DNA from: Pseudomonas brassicacearum subsp. brassicacearum
GTDB lineage: Bacteria; Pseudomonadota; Gammaproteobacteria; Pseudomonadales; Pseudomonadaceae
Assembly (NCBI RefSeq): GCF_008801605.1
Contig: NZ_VZPJ01000003.1
Span: 372,001-436,000 of the forward strand
DNA: 64,000 nucleotides
Direction: 5' to 3'
In this document: piece by piece, positions 35,753-45,432 of the stretch
How positions within the stretch are numbered: position 1 is the stretch's first letter
Layout: every line of letters begins with the position of its first letter
Notes under the pieces: generated by a model
Databases searched by the model: none
Told to the model about the DNA's origin: nothing
The model's input: only the letters and a program-made list of their open reading frames with translations
Program-made: the position numbers and the translations under genes

Positions 35753-36958
35753 ATGGACACATTCAGAAAGGATCTATCTCTGTCGGCGATCATCGCGGGC
35801 TTCATCGCCGTGATCATTTCCTACGCCGGCCCGCTCATCATCGTGTTCCAGGCAGCCAAGGAAGCGCACCTGCCCAACGACGTGGTGTCTTCATGGATCT
35901 GGGCCATCTCCATTGGCAGCGGGATTACCGGCCTGTTCCTGAGCTGGCGCCTGCGTGTTCCGGTCATCACCGCATGGTCGACACCGGGTGCAGCGTTGCT
36001 GGTGTCGATGCTGCCCACCGTGACCCTGCCCCAGGCCATCGGTGCTTATGTGGTGGCGTCGGTGATCATCGCGCTGGTCGGCCTGTCCGGTGCGTTCGAC
36101 AAGCTGATGAGCCGCTTGCCCAAGGCCATTGCCGCCGCCATGCTCGCCGGGATCCTGTTCCGCTTCGGCGCCGAGCTGTTCACGTCGATCAAACTGCAGC
36201 CGGCTCTGGTCTTGGCGATGATCGCGGCATACCTGATCTTCAAGCGCTTTTCGCCACGCTACGCGATCCTGTCGGTGCTGATCGTCGGTTGCGCGGTGGC
36301 CGCCTCGTTCGGTGAACTCAATAGCACCTCGATCACCATCGCCGTGGCCCAGCCGATCTTCATCGCCCCTGAATGGAACTGGCACGCAATCATCAACATC
36401 GGCCTGCCACTGGCGCTGGTGACCTTGACCGGCCAGTACGTGCCAGGCATGGCGGTGTTGCGCACCTCGGGCTACAACACGCCGGCACGCTCGATCATCT
36501 CGGTCACCGCGATTGGCTCGATCCTGATGGCCCCGTTCGGTTCCCACGGTTTGAACCTGGCGGCCATTACCGCAGCGATCTGCACCGGCCGCGAAGCCCA
36601 CGAAGACCGCGACAAACGCTACATGGCCGGGATTGCCTGCGGGGTGTTCTACATTCTGATGGGGACCTTCGGCGCCACCCTGGCCTCGGTGTTCTCCGCA
36701 CTGCCGAAAGAATTGATCGCCGCCCTCGCCGGCCTCGCCTTGTTTGGCGCAATCAGCGCCGGGCTGACCGGCGCCATGGCTGACGAGAAACAACGCGAAG
36801 CGGCACTGATCACTTTCCTGGTGACGGCTTCGGGCATGAGTTACCTCGGCCTGGCCGCCGCATTCTGGGGCTTGATCTTCGGCCTCGTGGCGCACTTCGT
36901 GCTGACCTACACCCGCGAACGCAAAGCCGCCGTTATCGCCGAGGGCAGCCGACCATGA
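35753..36958 (+). CDS. BenE-family membrane transporter
   Basis: 401 aa with about 11-12 membrane helices and the BenE/benzoate-proton symporter pattern (RVPVITAWSTPGAAL; GSHGLNLAAITAAICTG; NTPARSI). The family is named for benzoate, but no benzoate genes are near. Here it heads an amino-acid operon and more likely imports the amino-acid substrate. It overlaps the next gene by 4 bp. Confidence 0.87.
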   Translation: MDTFRKDLSLSAIIAGFIAVIISYAGPLIIVFQAAKEAHLPNDVVSSWIWAISIGSGITGLFLSWRLRVPVITAWSTPGAALLVSMLPTVTLPQAIGAYVVASVIIALVGLSGAFDKLMSRLPKAIAAAMLAGILFRFGAELFTSIKLQPALVLAMIAAYLIFKRFSPRYAILSVLIVGCAVAASFGELNSTSITIAVAQPIFIAPEWNWHAIINIGLPLALVTLTGQYVPGMAVLRTSGYNTPARSIISVTAIGSILMAPFGSHGLNLAAITAAICTGREAHEDRDKRYMAGIACGVFYILMGTFGATLASVFSALPKELIAALAGLALFGAISAGLTGAMADEKQREAALITFLVTASGMSYLGLAAAFWGLIFGLVAHFVLTYTRERKAAVIAEGSRP

Positions 36959-38127
36959 CCGCTCGTTACGACTTCATTGTGGTGGGTGGCGGCATCGCCG
37001 GCGTGTCTGCCGCTTATGAATTGGCAGCCCATGGCAGCGTCTGCCTGCTCGAACAGGAACAGCAACTGGCCTATCACACCACGGGGCGCTCAGCCGCGAT
37101 CTCGATGGAAAGCTACGGCAACCAACAGATCCGCTCACTGACCTGCGCGTCCCGGCGCTTTTTCGAAAACCCGCCCGAGGGCCTGGCCGAGCATCCGCTC
37201 TGGTCGCCCCGGGGCGCGCTGATCGTGGCCCAGGCAGCACGGGTGGACAAACTCAAAGCGCGTTTCAGCGCCGTCCTGGGGCAAGTGCCCACGGCCGAGC
37301 TGCTCGACGACAAGCAAGTGCAGGAGCTCGTGCCCTACCTCGCCGAAGGCGCCTGGAGCGCCGGGATCTACGAGCCCAGCGCCTTCGATTTGGATGTGCA
37401 CGGTATTCACGGCGCCTACCTCGGTGGGCTGCGTGCCCGCGGTGGTGTGATCAAGCGCGAGACCGAAGTGCTGCGTGGCGAATATCGCGACGGGCACTGG
37501 CGCTTGCACACCCAGGACGGCCAGCAATTGCAAGCAGCCATCGTGGTCAACGCCGCCGGTGCCTGGGCCGATGAATTGGCCGAGCGCTGCGGCGTGCCCA
37601 AGGTCGGTGTCCGACCGTTGCGGCGTACCGTGCTGGCGGTCGATCCACAGTGCGACGTGCACCACACGCCCTACCTGGGCACGGTCGACGAGGACATTTT
37701 CATCAAGCCTGAAGCCGGGCGGCTGATCGTCTCCCCCTGCGATGAAAGCCCTTCGTTGCCCTGCGACGCGCTGCCGGAAGAGCTTGACCTGGCCATCACC
37801 ATGGATCGCCTGCAAAACACCACGCGCCTGCGCCCACGCTCGATCATCAATAAGTGGGCAGGCCTGCGAACCTTCGTCGCCGACCGCTCGCCGGTGCTCG
37901 GCCAGGATCCGCAGCAAGAGAGTTTTATCTGGCTCGCCGCCCTCGGTGGCTACGGCATCCAGGCCGCGCCCGCCATTGCACGCCTGTGCAGCCATGCGGC
38001 GCTGGGCATCGCCATGCCGGACGACCTGGCGGCGCTGCAACTCAACTACCAGCATTTTTCCCCGGCCCGTTGCCGCGACGAGGAATTTTCCAGCCTGGCC
38101 GTCAAGCAGGTTGCCGATTTGCACTAA
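36955..38127 (+). CDS. FAD-dependent amino-acid/amine oxidoreductase (DAO family)
   Basis: 390 aa. The dinucleotide motif VVGGGIAGVSAAYEL is at the N-terminus, and a HTTGRSAA segment near 45 is typical of DadA/glycine-oxidase-like flavoproteins. It would oxidise a D-amino acid, N-methyl amino acid or glycine-like amine to an imine, with RidA (next gene) hydrolysing the imine. No membrane anchor is visible. The exact substrate is unknown. Confidence 0.87.
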   Translation: MTARYDFIVVGGGIAGVSAAYELAAHGSVCLLEQEQQLAYHTTGRSAAISMESYGNQQIRSLTCASRRFFENPPEGLAEHPLWSPRGALIVAQAARVDKLKARFSAVLGQVPTAELLDDKQVQELVPYLAEGAWSAGIYEPSAFDLDVHGIHGAYLGGLRARGGVIKRETEVLRGEYRDGHWRLHTQDGQQLQAAIVVNAAGAWADELAERCGVPKVGVRPLRRTVLAVDPQCDVHHTPYLGTVDEDIFIKPEAGRLIVSPCDESPSLPCDALPEELDLAITMDRLQNTTRLRPRSIINKWAGLRTFVADRSPVLGQDPQQESFIWLAALGGYGIQAAPAIARLCSHAALGIAMPDDLAALQLNYQHFSPARCRDEEFSSLAVKQVADLH

Positions 38128-38156
38128 CCCCCACCCACTTAACAAGGAACGTCACT

Positions 38157-38588
38157 ATGCAAACCACCGCTCAAATCCAGCCCGCCGCCAAACCTTTCCT
38201 GGGCGAAGAGAACGTCATTTTCACCGATAAGGCACCACTGCCGCTGGGTACCTATTCCCAGGGCATCAAGGTCAGCCACGGGCAGACCATCTACCTGTCG
38301 GCACAGACCCCGGTCTCGGCGCTGAACAACGAAGTGCTGGCCAAGGATTTCGAAGGCCAACTGCGCCAGACCCTCGACAACCTGGTGCAAATGGCCGAAG
38401 CGGCAGGTGGCACTCTGGCGAACGTGGTCAAGGTCACGGCGTTCATCACTGACTTGAGTGAGTTCCCGACCCTCAACCGCGTCATGGAAGAGTACTTCAC
38501 CAAGCCCTACCCGGCCCGCACCACCGCCGGCGCCAGTGCACTGGCACGCAACACCCTGGTTGCCATCGACGCCATCATGGTGATCTGA
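38157..38588 (+). CDS. RidA-family imine/enamine deaminase
   Basis: 143 aa with a short N-terminal extension. Conserved features are GTYSQGIKV, YLSAQTPV and the catalytic-Arg region PARTTAGASAL. RidA proteins hydrolyse reactive 2-aminoacrylate or other imines to keto acids and ammonia. Placement right after a FAD oxidase (30 bp gap) implies it handles that enzyme's imine product or the product of the PLP enzyme that follows. Confidence 0.9.
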   Translation: MQTTAQIQPAAKPFLGEENVIFTDKAPLPLGTYSQGIKVSHGQTIYLSAQTPVSALNNEVLAKDFEGQLRQTLDNLVQMAEAAGGTLANVVKVTAFITDLSEFPTLNRVMEEYFTKPYPARTTAGASALARNTLVAIDAIMVI

Positions 38589-38682
38589 AACACCTTCTGT
38601 CAGCGGAGTGCCCGTCGGTCCGGTGAGCTGGACCGACGTTGGCAAGGAAAGCACCAGCACAGCGTACTTTCAGAGGGTGACC

Positions 38683-39936
38683 ATGAAAAATTCGTACAGA
38701 GAGTATGTATTGCAGTGCCTGGTTTGCGATCGAAGCTACCAGCCCCATGAGGTCAGCTATTACTGCCCTCATTGCAAAGTCGATGGTGCCCTGGACGCGC
38801 TTTACGATTACCCGACACTCAAGCGCGAATGGTCCCGGGACAGCCTGGCCCATGACCACGCCCGTGGCATGTGGCGCTATGACCGCTTGATGCCGTTGAG
38901 CTCGACGCAATTCATTCCACCGTTACTGGTGGGCAACACGCCGCTGTACTCACGCCCGGAATTGCTCGGCAAAGGCGCCCGGATCAAAGTCTTCGTAAAA
39001 GACGAATCGCGGCAACCGACCGGGTCGTTGAAGGATCGCGCCAGCGCCCTGGCGGTGGCCCACGCCATGCAATCCGGTGCACGCACCGTGGCAGTGGCCA
39101 GCACCGGTAATGCCGCTTCGGCATTGGCCGGGATGAGCGCCAGCCTGGGCTTGCACAATGTCATTTACCTGCCCAAGAGCGCGCCCCGCGAAAAACTCGC
39201 GCAGATGCAGGGCTACGGCGCCGAGATCGTGCTGGTCGACGGGCAATATGACGAAGCTTTCGAGCAATGCCTCAACGCCTGCGAAGAACATGGCTGGTAC
39301 AACCGCACCACCGGGATCAACTCGTACATGAGCGAAGGCAAGAAAACCGTCGCCTTCGAGATGTGCGAACAACTCAACTGGCAGGTGCCGGACCTGGTGT
39401 TCGTGCCCGTCGGCAACGGCTGCATCCTGGGCTCGGTCTACAAGGGCTTTTTCGACTTGCTGCAATTGGGCTGGATCGAACGCATCCCACGCCTGATCGG
39501 CGTGCAGGCCGAGCACAGCAACTTCATGTACCGCGCCTGGCGCGACGACCGCTCGATGCAGAAAACCGAGCGCCGTCCCCCCACCAGCCTGGCCAGCAGC
39601 ATCAATGTGGCGCTGCCGCGTGATCGCCTCAAGGCCATGCGTGCGGTCACCGCCAGCGGCGGCGAGTTCATCTGTGTCAGCGACCCGAGCATTGTCGCCG
39701 CCGCCTCGAGATTGGCCGCCAGCACCGGCGTGTTTCCGGAAGCCGGCGCCGCCAGTGCCTTCGCCGGTCTGCTCAAGTATGCCGAAACACACCCCGACAC
39801 ACCGCAAACCGCCGTGATCCTGATCACCGGCAGCGGTTTGAAAGACACTTCCATTTTTCTATCCGACTCGACCAAAAGCCAGCCACGGGTGTTGCCGCAT
39901 CACGTGACCGCGCCACTGGCCGAGGCGCTTATCTAG
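38683..39936 (+). CDS. Threonine-synthase-like PLP enzyme with zinc-ribbon N-terminus
   Basis: 417 aa from [12 protein letters not shown]. Four Cys (C12, C15, C28, C31) form a likely zinc ribbon; the PLP lysine is K117 in TGSLKDRAS, and a phosphate loop follows. Fold-type II, nearest to threonine synthase. The biosynthetic thrC is usually next to hom, which is not here, so this is probably a paralogue performing beta-elimination or replacement on a hydroxy-amino acid. It is 95 bp after the RidA gene and 11 bp before glyA. Confidence 0.82.
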   Translation: MKNSYREYVLQCLVCDRSYQPHEVSYYCPHCKVDGALDALYDYPTLKREWSRDSLAHDHARGMWRYDRLMPLSSTQFIPPLLVGNTPLYSRPELLGKGARIKVFVKDESRQPTGSLKDRASALAVAHAMQSGARTVAVASTGNAASALAGMSASLGLHNVIYLPKSAPREKLAQMQGYGAEIVLVDGQYDEAFEQCLNACEEHGWYNRTTGINSYMSEGKKTVAFEMCEQLNWQVPDLVFVPVGNGCILGSVYKGFFDLLQLGWIERIPRLIGVQAEHSNFMYRAWRDDRSMQKTERRPPTSLASSINVALPRDRLKAMRAVTASGGEFICVSDPSIVAAASRLAASTGVFPEAGAASAFAGLLKYAETHPDTPQTAVILITGSGLKDTSIFLSDSTKSQPRVLPHHVTAPLAEALI

Positions 39937-39947
39937 GGAATCACACC

Positions 39948-41186
39948 ATGAGCCTGCAAAATTTCGACCCCACCATTGCCCGCCTGATCGACCGCGAGCG
40001 CAACCGCCAGGAAACCCACCTGGAGCTGATCGCTTCGGAAAACTATGTCAGCGAGGAAGTGCTCCAGGCCCAGGGTTCCGTGCTCACCAACAAATACGCC
40101 GAAGGCTATCCGGGCAAGCGTTACTACGGCGGCTGCAAGGTCGTCGATGAAATCGAGAACCTGGCCATCGAACGCGCTCGCAAGTTGTTCAACTGCGAAT
40201 ACGTCAACGTGCAACCGCACTCCGGCTCCCAGGCCAACCAGGCGGTTTTCCTGGCAGTACTTGAACCCGGCGACACCATCCTGGGCATGTCCCTGGCCCA
40301 TGGCGGCCACCTGACCCACGGCGCCTCGGTGAATTTTTCCGGCAAGATCTACCGGGCATTTTCCTATGGCCTGGACACGGAAACCGAAACCCTCGACTAC
40401 GAAGAAATGGAAGCCCTGGCCAGGGAACACCGGCCGAAGATGATCATCGCCGGGGCCTCGGCCTATTCGCGGACCATCGACTTCCAGCGCTTTCGCAAGA
40501 TCTGCGATGAAATCGGCGCCTACCTGATGGTGGACATGGCGCACTACGCCGGGTTGATCGCTGCCGGCGTGTATCCGTCGCCGGTTGGCATCGCCGACTT
40601 CATCACCTCCACCACCCACAAGACCTTGCGCGGCCCGCGCGGCGGTCTGATCCTGGCCAAGGCGCAATATGGCGCCCTGCTCGACAAGACGATTTTCCCG
40701 GTGTACCAGGGCGGCCCGCTGATGCACGTCATCGCCGCCAAGGCCGTGGCGTTCAACGAAGCCTTGGGCGATGGGTTCAAGCATTACCAGCAGCGGGTGA
40801 TCGACAACGCCCGCGTCATGGCCGACGTCCTGACCCGACGCGGCTTGCGGGTGGTGTCCGGCGGTACTGATTGCCATATGTTCCTGCTCGATCTGCGCTC
40901 GATGAACATCACCGGCAAAGACGCCGAGGCGCTGCTGGAAAGCGCCCATATCACCTTGAACAAAAACGCGATTCCCAACGATCCGCAGAAACCGGCCATC
41001 ACCAGCGGCATTCGCATCGGCACGCCGGCACTGACCACCCGCGGTTTTGGCGAAGCCGAATGTGCCGAAGTGGCGAACTTGATCGCCGACCTGCTGGAAC
41101 AGCCGGACAACGCAGCACGCCTGGACAACACCCGGCGCCGAGTGATGCATCTTTGCGAATGCTTTCCGGTGTATCTGTTGAGGTAA
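39948..41186 (+). CDS. glyA: Serine hydroxymethyltransferase
   Basis: 412 aa; PLP lysine K225 in [13 protein letters not shown]. It interconverts serine and glycine with tetrahydrofolate and also cleaves beta-hydroxy amino acids to glycine and an aldehyde. As the last gene of the operon it likely has a catabolic or aldolase-like duty, in addition to the housekeeping glyA that pseudomonads carry elsewhere. Confidence 0.93.
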   Translation: MSLQNFDPTIARLIDRERNRQETHLELIASENYVSEEVLQAQGSVLTNKYAEGYPGKRYYGGCKVVDEIENLAIERARKLFNCEYVNVQPHSGSQANQAVFLAVLEPGDTILGMSLAHGGHLTHGASVNFSGKIYRAFSYGLDTETETLDYEEMEALAREHRPKMIIAGASAYSRTIDFQRFRKICDEIGAYLMVDMAHYAGLIAAGVYPSPVGIADFITSTTHKTLRGPRGGLILAKAQYGALLDKTIFPVYQGGPLMHVIAAKAVAFNEALGDGFKHYQQRVIDNARVMADVLTRRGLRVVSGGTDCHMFLLDLRSMNITGKDAEALLESAHITLNKNAIPNDPQKPAITSGIRIGTPALTTRGFGEAECAEVANLIADLLEQPDNAARLDNTRRRVMHLCECFPVYLLR

Positions 41187-41193
41187 TTGCAGC

Positions 41194-41284
41194 TGTGGGA
41201 GCAAAGCTTGCTCGCGATGAACGATGACTCGATTAGCCTGAACAGTCGCGGCGCCTGCATCGCGGGCAGGCCTTGCTCCCACAG
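41194..41284. repeat. REP doublet (REPIN-like)
   Basis: Inverted REP cores tgtgggagcaaagcttgctcg and gcgggcaggccttgctccc define a 91-bp unit between convergent glyA and the leucine-dehydrogenase-like gene. Confidence 0.85.
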
Positions 41285-41324
41285 ATAGGCTGCTTCACTA
41301 CTACCCATTACTTCCTTTTGATTT

Positions 41325-42344
41325 TCAGCGGTACAACAAACGCTCCGCCAGCTCATCGGCTACCCGGGCCGGTGAGCGCTTCTCCGCCTGGGCGTGGGCG
41401 AAGACTTCCGTGAGCCGGGCACCGATTTTCGACAAGTGCGCGGTGATCGTCGACAGTTCTTCGCCACGATGTTTCAGCGCGACGTAGATCAGGCCACCGG
41501 AGTTGATCACATAGTCCGGCGCATAGAGAATTCCACGTCTTTCCAACTGGTCGGCCACTTGCAGGTTGCTCAACTGATTATGGGCCGAGCCGGCAACGGC
41601 CGAGCAGCGCAGTTGTGCCACGCTTTGGCTGTTGAGCACCCCACCCAACCCGCAAGGAGCAAGGATGTCGCAGGGCGTGCTGAGCAACGCGTCGTTGGCG
41701 ATCGGATGGGCGCCCAGTTGCTCCATCGCCAATTGCACCTTGCCAGGGTCGATGTCGCTGACCAGCAATTCGGCACCAGCCGCGTGCAGTTGTTCGGCCA
41801 AGGCATAACCGACGTTGCCCAGGCCCTGGATCGCCACCCGCAGGCTTTCGAGGTTATCGCTGCCCAGGCGGGCCATGGCGGTGGCACGGATACCGGCAAA
41901 GACCCCCATTGCCGCGTGGGGCGCGGGATCTCCCGAGGCCGTGGTGCTGGTGACATGGCGAGTCTGCTGGGCGATGCAATCCATGTCGGCCACCGACGTG
42001 CCGCTGTCGATGGCCGTGATATAGCGACCGTCCAACTGCTCGATACAACGACCAAAGGCTTCGAACAACGCAGCCCGACTCTCGACATGGGCCGGGCGCA
42101 TGATCACCGCCACCCCGCCGCCCACGGGCAAGCCGGCCAGTGCCGCCTTGTAGCTCATGCCTTGGGCCAGGCGCACGGCATCGGCCACGGCACTTTCGTC
42201 GTCGGGGTAGGCAAGATAACGACAGCCCCCCAGGGCGGGCCCCGGACGGCTGCAATGAATGGCAATCACCGCCTTCAACCCGGTTGCCGGGTCTACGCTT
42301 AGGTGCAGCGATTCAAGGCGGGAGCTTTGCATGAGAGCAAACAT
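41325..42344 (-). CDS. Leucine/valine dehydrogenase homologue lacking the catalytic lysine
   Basis: 339 aa of the Glu/Leu/Phe/Val dehydrogenase family. The substrate-binding Lys is kept (K66 in GMSYKAALAG), as are DSGTSVADMD and the NAD motif GLGNVG. In the family the next motif is GGGK, whose Lys is catalytic; here it reads GGGVAVI with Val78. The codon is gtg on a clean reading frame. The protein may be catalytically altered, inactive, or a binding protein. It converges on the SHMT operon and may share its amino-acid theme. Confidence 0.85.
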   Translation of the reverse strand: MFALMQSSRLESLHLSVDPATGLKAVIAIHCSRPGPALGGCRYLAYPDDESAVADAVRLAQGMSYKAALAGLPVGGGVAVIMRPAHVESRAALFEAFGRCIEQLDGRYITAIDSGTSVADMDCIAQQTRHVTSTTASGDPAPHAAMGVFAGIRATAMARLGSDNLESLRVAIQGLGNVGYALAEQLHAAGAELLVSDIDPGKVQLAMEQLGAHPIANDALLSTPCDILAPCGLGGVLNSQSVAQLRCSAVAGSAHNQLSNLQVADQLERRGILYAPDYVINSGGLIYVALKHRGEELSTITAHLSKIGARLTEVFAHAQAEKRSPARVADELAERLLYR

Positions 42345-42531
42345 CGAAAGGCTCCCGAATCACTTTTGTTTGTTTCGCCAGTATAGGCGTGCAGTCGAAA
42401 TTTGCTGGAGCACGCAGGAATAAGTCGCCGGGGTGGTCAGTCCTTTTCGGCATAACCTGTTACAGCCTCTGTCCGAGACTGGACGAAAATCCACGGCAGG
42501 GCTAAAACGGGAGCATAGCCCGGAGAGTTTG

Positions 42532-43335
42532 ATGAAACCGCGCCAAGCCTTTTTTGATTGTCTGCACCGCTCGCCACCAGCGCTGTTCGAAGCGGCGCTG
42601 TGGATCGCTGCCGAACATGATCGCGAGGTCGACGTACCGGCCTTGCTGAAGGATTTCAAGGAGCTGCAACAACGGGTCAGCCAGGGCTTGCCGATGCTGC
42701 CTGTCAGCGAACTGGGCCAGCCCTTGCTGCGGCGGCTCAATGACTTGGGTTTCGCCCAGGACGACTTCACGCCTTTGCGACCGCGAGCGGCGTTACTGGA
42801 CAAAGTCCTGGCGCGCAAACGCGGGCAGCCCCTGGCCCTCGGCCTGATCGCCCTGGAACTGGCCCGAGGCCTGGAAATTCCGATGGTCGGTGTCAATTTC
42901 CCCGGGCATTTCCTGTTGAAGGTGCCCGGCGCCGATCACCTGCTCGATCCGTGCGGTGGCCGCCGGTTGTACCCCAATGACTGCCGGGAACTGCTACAGC
43001 GCCAATACGGCGCGAACATGCAGCTCAAGGCTGAACACCTGGTCAACGCCGAGCCGATGCAGATGCTGCAGCGCCTGTCGCGCAACCTGCGTCAACTGCA
43101 TCTGGCGAACGACGATTACATCGCGGCCCTGATCGACGCCGAACGGGTGCTGGAGCTGGGCAACGCCAGCGCCGCCGACTACCTGGCCCGCGCCAGCCTG
43201 TATCAGCGACTCGATTGCCCCAACGCCGAACGCTTCGACCTGGAGCATGCCCTGATGCTCAGCGACGATCCGATCCAGCGAATCCGACTGACGGAGCGGC
43301 TGGGGCATTTGCCACCGAATTCGGTTGTGCATTGA
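42532..43335 (+). CDS. SirB1-like transglutaminase-superfamily protein
   Basis: 267 aa from MKPRQAFFDCLHR, preferred over an in-frame start 99 bp upstream. It has the SirB1 pattern: KVLARKRGQPLALGLIALELARGLEIPM, VNFPGHFLLKV, DPCGGRRL, then a TPR-like helical tail. Function of the family is unclear. Confidence 0.85.
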   Translation: MKPRQAFFDCLHRSPPALFEAALWIAAEHDREVDVPALLKDFKELQQRVSQGLPMLPVSELGQPLLRRLNDLGFAQDDFTPLRPRAALLDKVLARKRGQPLALGLIALELARGLEIPMVGVNFPGHFLLKVPGADHLLDPCGGRRLYPNDCRELLQRQYGANMQLKAEHLVNAEPMQMLQRLSRNLRQLHLANDDYIAALIDAERVLELGNASAADYLARASLYQRLDCPNAERFDLEHALMLSDDPIQRIRLTERLGHLPPNSVVH

Positions 43336-43359
43336 GCGGTTGCAGGTGGTTAAATCGCT

Positions 43360-43450
43360 ATCGCGAGCAAGCTCGCTCCCACAGTTGATCGCATTGAACT
43401 CAGGTTTTGTGCTTGTCACAGTCCAATGTGGGAGCGAGCTTGCTCGCGAT
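43360..43450. repeat. REP doublet in opposite orientation
   Basis: Two REP cores (43360-43383, 43427-43450) form a 91-bp unit. Their order is reversed compared with the other doublets (tcgcgagcaag first), so the outer ends differ. Confidence 0.85.
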
Positions 43451-43475
43451 AGCGGTGCAACGGCCTACATCAATG

Positions 43476-44114
43476 TCAGGCCGGGGTATCCGGCTGCTTC
43501 GCCGGGTGCGCCTGTTGGAACGCCACATGCCCAGCCGCCAACGCCGCAACACGACGGATCCGCGGATACGCCAGCAACGAAACATTGAACCGCTCGGCCG
43601 CGTACAACTGCGGGATCAGGTATACATCCGCCAGCCCCGGCGCTGCACCGAAGCAATAGCCATCGTCGCCAATCAACTGCTCCACCGCCGCCAAGCCCTG
43701 GCTGATCCAGTGGCCGATCCACTCCGTCACCTGCGTTTCATCGTGGCCCCACTGCCGCAGTTTGTTGAGCACGCTGACGTTGTGCAGGGGGTGAATGTCG
43801 CAACCGATCAGCGCGGCGACGCCTCGTTCGTGGGCGCGCATCGCCAGGTCGGCGCTGAGCAGCGGCACCTGTGGATAACGCTCCTCCAGGTATTCGATGA
43901 TGGCCGGCGATTGCACCAGCAGCGCGCCCTCATCGGTGCGCAGCGCCGGCACCCGGCCCTGGGGGTTGATCGCCAGATAGGCCGGCTGGCGATGCTCGCC
44001 CCCAGGCGCAGCGATCAGGTTGACCGGCAGGGCCTGGTAATCCAGGCCCTTGAGCGCCAGTGCAATGCGCACCCGATAGGACGAGGTGGAGCGATAGTAG
44101 GTATAGAGTTCCAT
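43476..44114 (-). CDS. maiA: Maleylacetoacetate isomerase
   Basis: 212 aa zeta-class glutathione transferase with the SSYRVRIAL catalytic motif at 11-19 and SPAIIEYLEERYP for glutathione binding. It converts maleylacetoacetate to fumarylacetoacetate. Third gene of hmgA-fahA-maiA, 10 bp after fahA. Confidence 0.95.
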   Translation of the reverse strand: MELYTYYRSTSSYRVRIALALKGLDYQALPVNLIAAPGGEHRQPAYLAINPQGRVPALRTDEGALLVQSPAIIEYLEERYPQVPLLSADLAMRAHERGVAALIGCDIHPLHNVSVLNKLRQWGHDETQVTEWIGHWISQGLAAVEQLIGDDGYCFGAAPGLADVYLIPQLYAAERFNVSLLAYPRIRRVAALAAGHVAFQQAHPAKQPDTPA

Positions 44115-44124
44115 GCCCTGCCCC

Positions 44125-45429
44125 TCAACGCGCCGGCAGGATCTTGCCCCGGCACTCGCCGAAGCCGATGGACGCGAAACCCTCGCGGCGGCAACGGGCC
44201 CGCAAGATGATTTCGTCACCGTCCTCAAGGAATCGGCGCACTTCGCCAGACGCCAGTTCGATCGGTTTTTTACCGCCTTCGGTGATTTCCAGCAGACTGC
44301 CGAATTGATGGTTTTCAGGGCCCGACAGGGTGCCCGAGCCAAACAGGTCGCCGGCCTGCAACTGGCAACCGTTGACGCTGTGGTGCGCAACCATTTGCGC
44401 CACGGTCCAGTACATGTACTGGGTGTTGCTCAGGGTCAGGCGCTGGGCCGGCAGGTTTTGCTCGCCCATGGCCTCGGTGAGCAACAGGACTTCCAGCTCG
44501 ATGTCGAAGGCACCGCCGGCCTGGTCACGCTTGTCCAGCAGATACGGCAGCGGTTGCGGATCGCCTTGCGGGCGTGCCGGTTGCGGGCGACGGAACGGTT
44601 CCAGGGCTTCAGCCGTCACCACCCATGGCGAAATACTGGTCAGGAAACTCTTCGACAGGAACGGCCCCAGTGGCTGGTATTCCCACGCCTGGATATCCCG
44701 GGCCGACCAGTCGTTGAGCAGGCAGAACCCGCCAATGTGTTCGGCGGCATCGCCGATGGGGATCGGTTCGCCCAGGGCATTGCCCTTGCCGATCCAGATG
44801 CCCAGTTCCAGCTCATAGTCCAGCCGCGCACACGGGCCGAAGGTCGGCTCGCTCTGGCCGGCCGGCAGGGTCTGGCCCTTGGGGCGGCGCACGTCGGTGC
44901 CGGACGGGCGAATGGTCGAGGCGCGACCGTGGTAACCGATGGGGACGTATTTGTAGTTGGGCAGCAACGGATTGTCGGGGCGGAACAGCTTGCCGACATT
45001 CTGCGCGTGCTCGATACCGACGTAGAAGTCGGTGTAGTCGTTGATCCTGGCCGGCAGGTGCATCTGGCAGTCGGCCGCGAGGAGCAGCAGTTTCGCGCCC
45101 TGGGCTTCGACCTTGCCACGCAGGGGGCTGTCCTCGCGCAGCAGTTCCAGCAGTCGTTCACGCAGGGCAACCCGGGCGCCTCGGCCCAGGTCGAAAAATG
45201 CATTCAACTGGCCGTCGGCCATGGCTTCGACAGCCTGGCGTGCCGCGCCGTCAAACAAGCCCGCGTGCAGCGCCGCCTGCAGATCGAAAATGCGCTCGCC
45301 AATCGCCACGCCGCTGCGCAGGGCACCGCCATCGACACTGAAGATACCCAATGGCAGGTTCTGCAACGGGAAGTCCGCATGGCCGTTGGCACAGGCGACC
45401 CAGCTACGGGCAGGGGAAAGTTGAGTCAT
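44125..45429 (-). CDS. fahA: Fumarylacetoacetase
   Basis: 434 aa; N-terminal SH3-like domain followed by the catalytic domain with YELELGIWIG and LNDWSARDIQAWE motifs. It hydrolyses fumarylacetoacetate to fumarate and acetoacetate, ending tyrosine/phenylalanine catabolism. It lies 3 bp after hmgA. Confidence 0.97.
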   Translation of the reverse strand: MTQLSPARSWVACANGHADFPLQNLPLGIFSVDGGALRSGVAIGERIFDLQAALHAGLFDGAARQAVEAMADGQLNAFFDLGRGARVALRERLLELLREDSPLRGKVEAQGAKLLLLAADCQMHLPARINDYTDFYVGIEHAQNVGKLFRPDNPLLPNYKYVPIGYHGRASTIRPSGTDVRRPKGQTLPAGQSEPTFGPCARLDYELELGIWIGKGNALGEPIPIGDAAEHIGGFCLLNDWSARDIQAWEYQPLGPFLSKSFLTSISPWVVTAEALEPFRRPQPARPQGDPQPLPYLLDKRDQAGGAFDIELEVLLLTEAMGEQNLPAQRLTLSNTQYMYWTVAQMVAHHSVNGCQLQAGDLFGSGTLSGPENHQFGSLLEITEGGKKPIELASGEVRRFLEDGDEIILRARCRREGFASIGFGECRGKILPAR

Positions 45430-45432
45430 GGG

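Noticed and set aside
35753..36958. Calling this gene benE in a benzoate pathway
   Set aside because: No benABCD or catechol genes are nearby; only the transporter family is supported.
38683..39936. Calling this gene biosynthetic thrC
   Set aside because: It has the zinc-ribbon form and is embedded in a MocR-controlled catabolic-looking operon away from hom; a paralogue is more likely.
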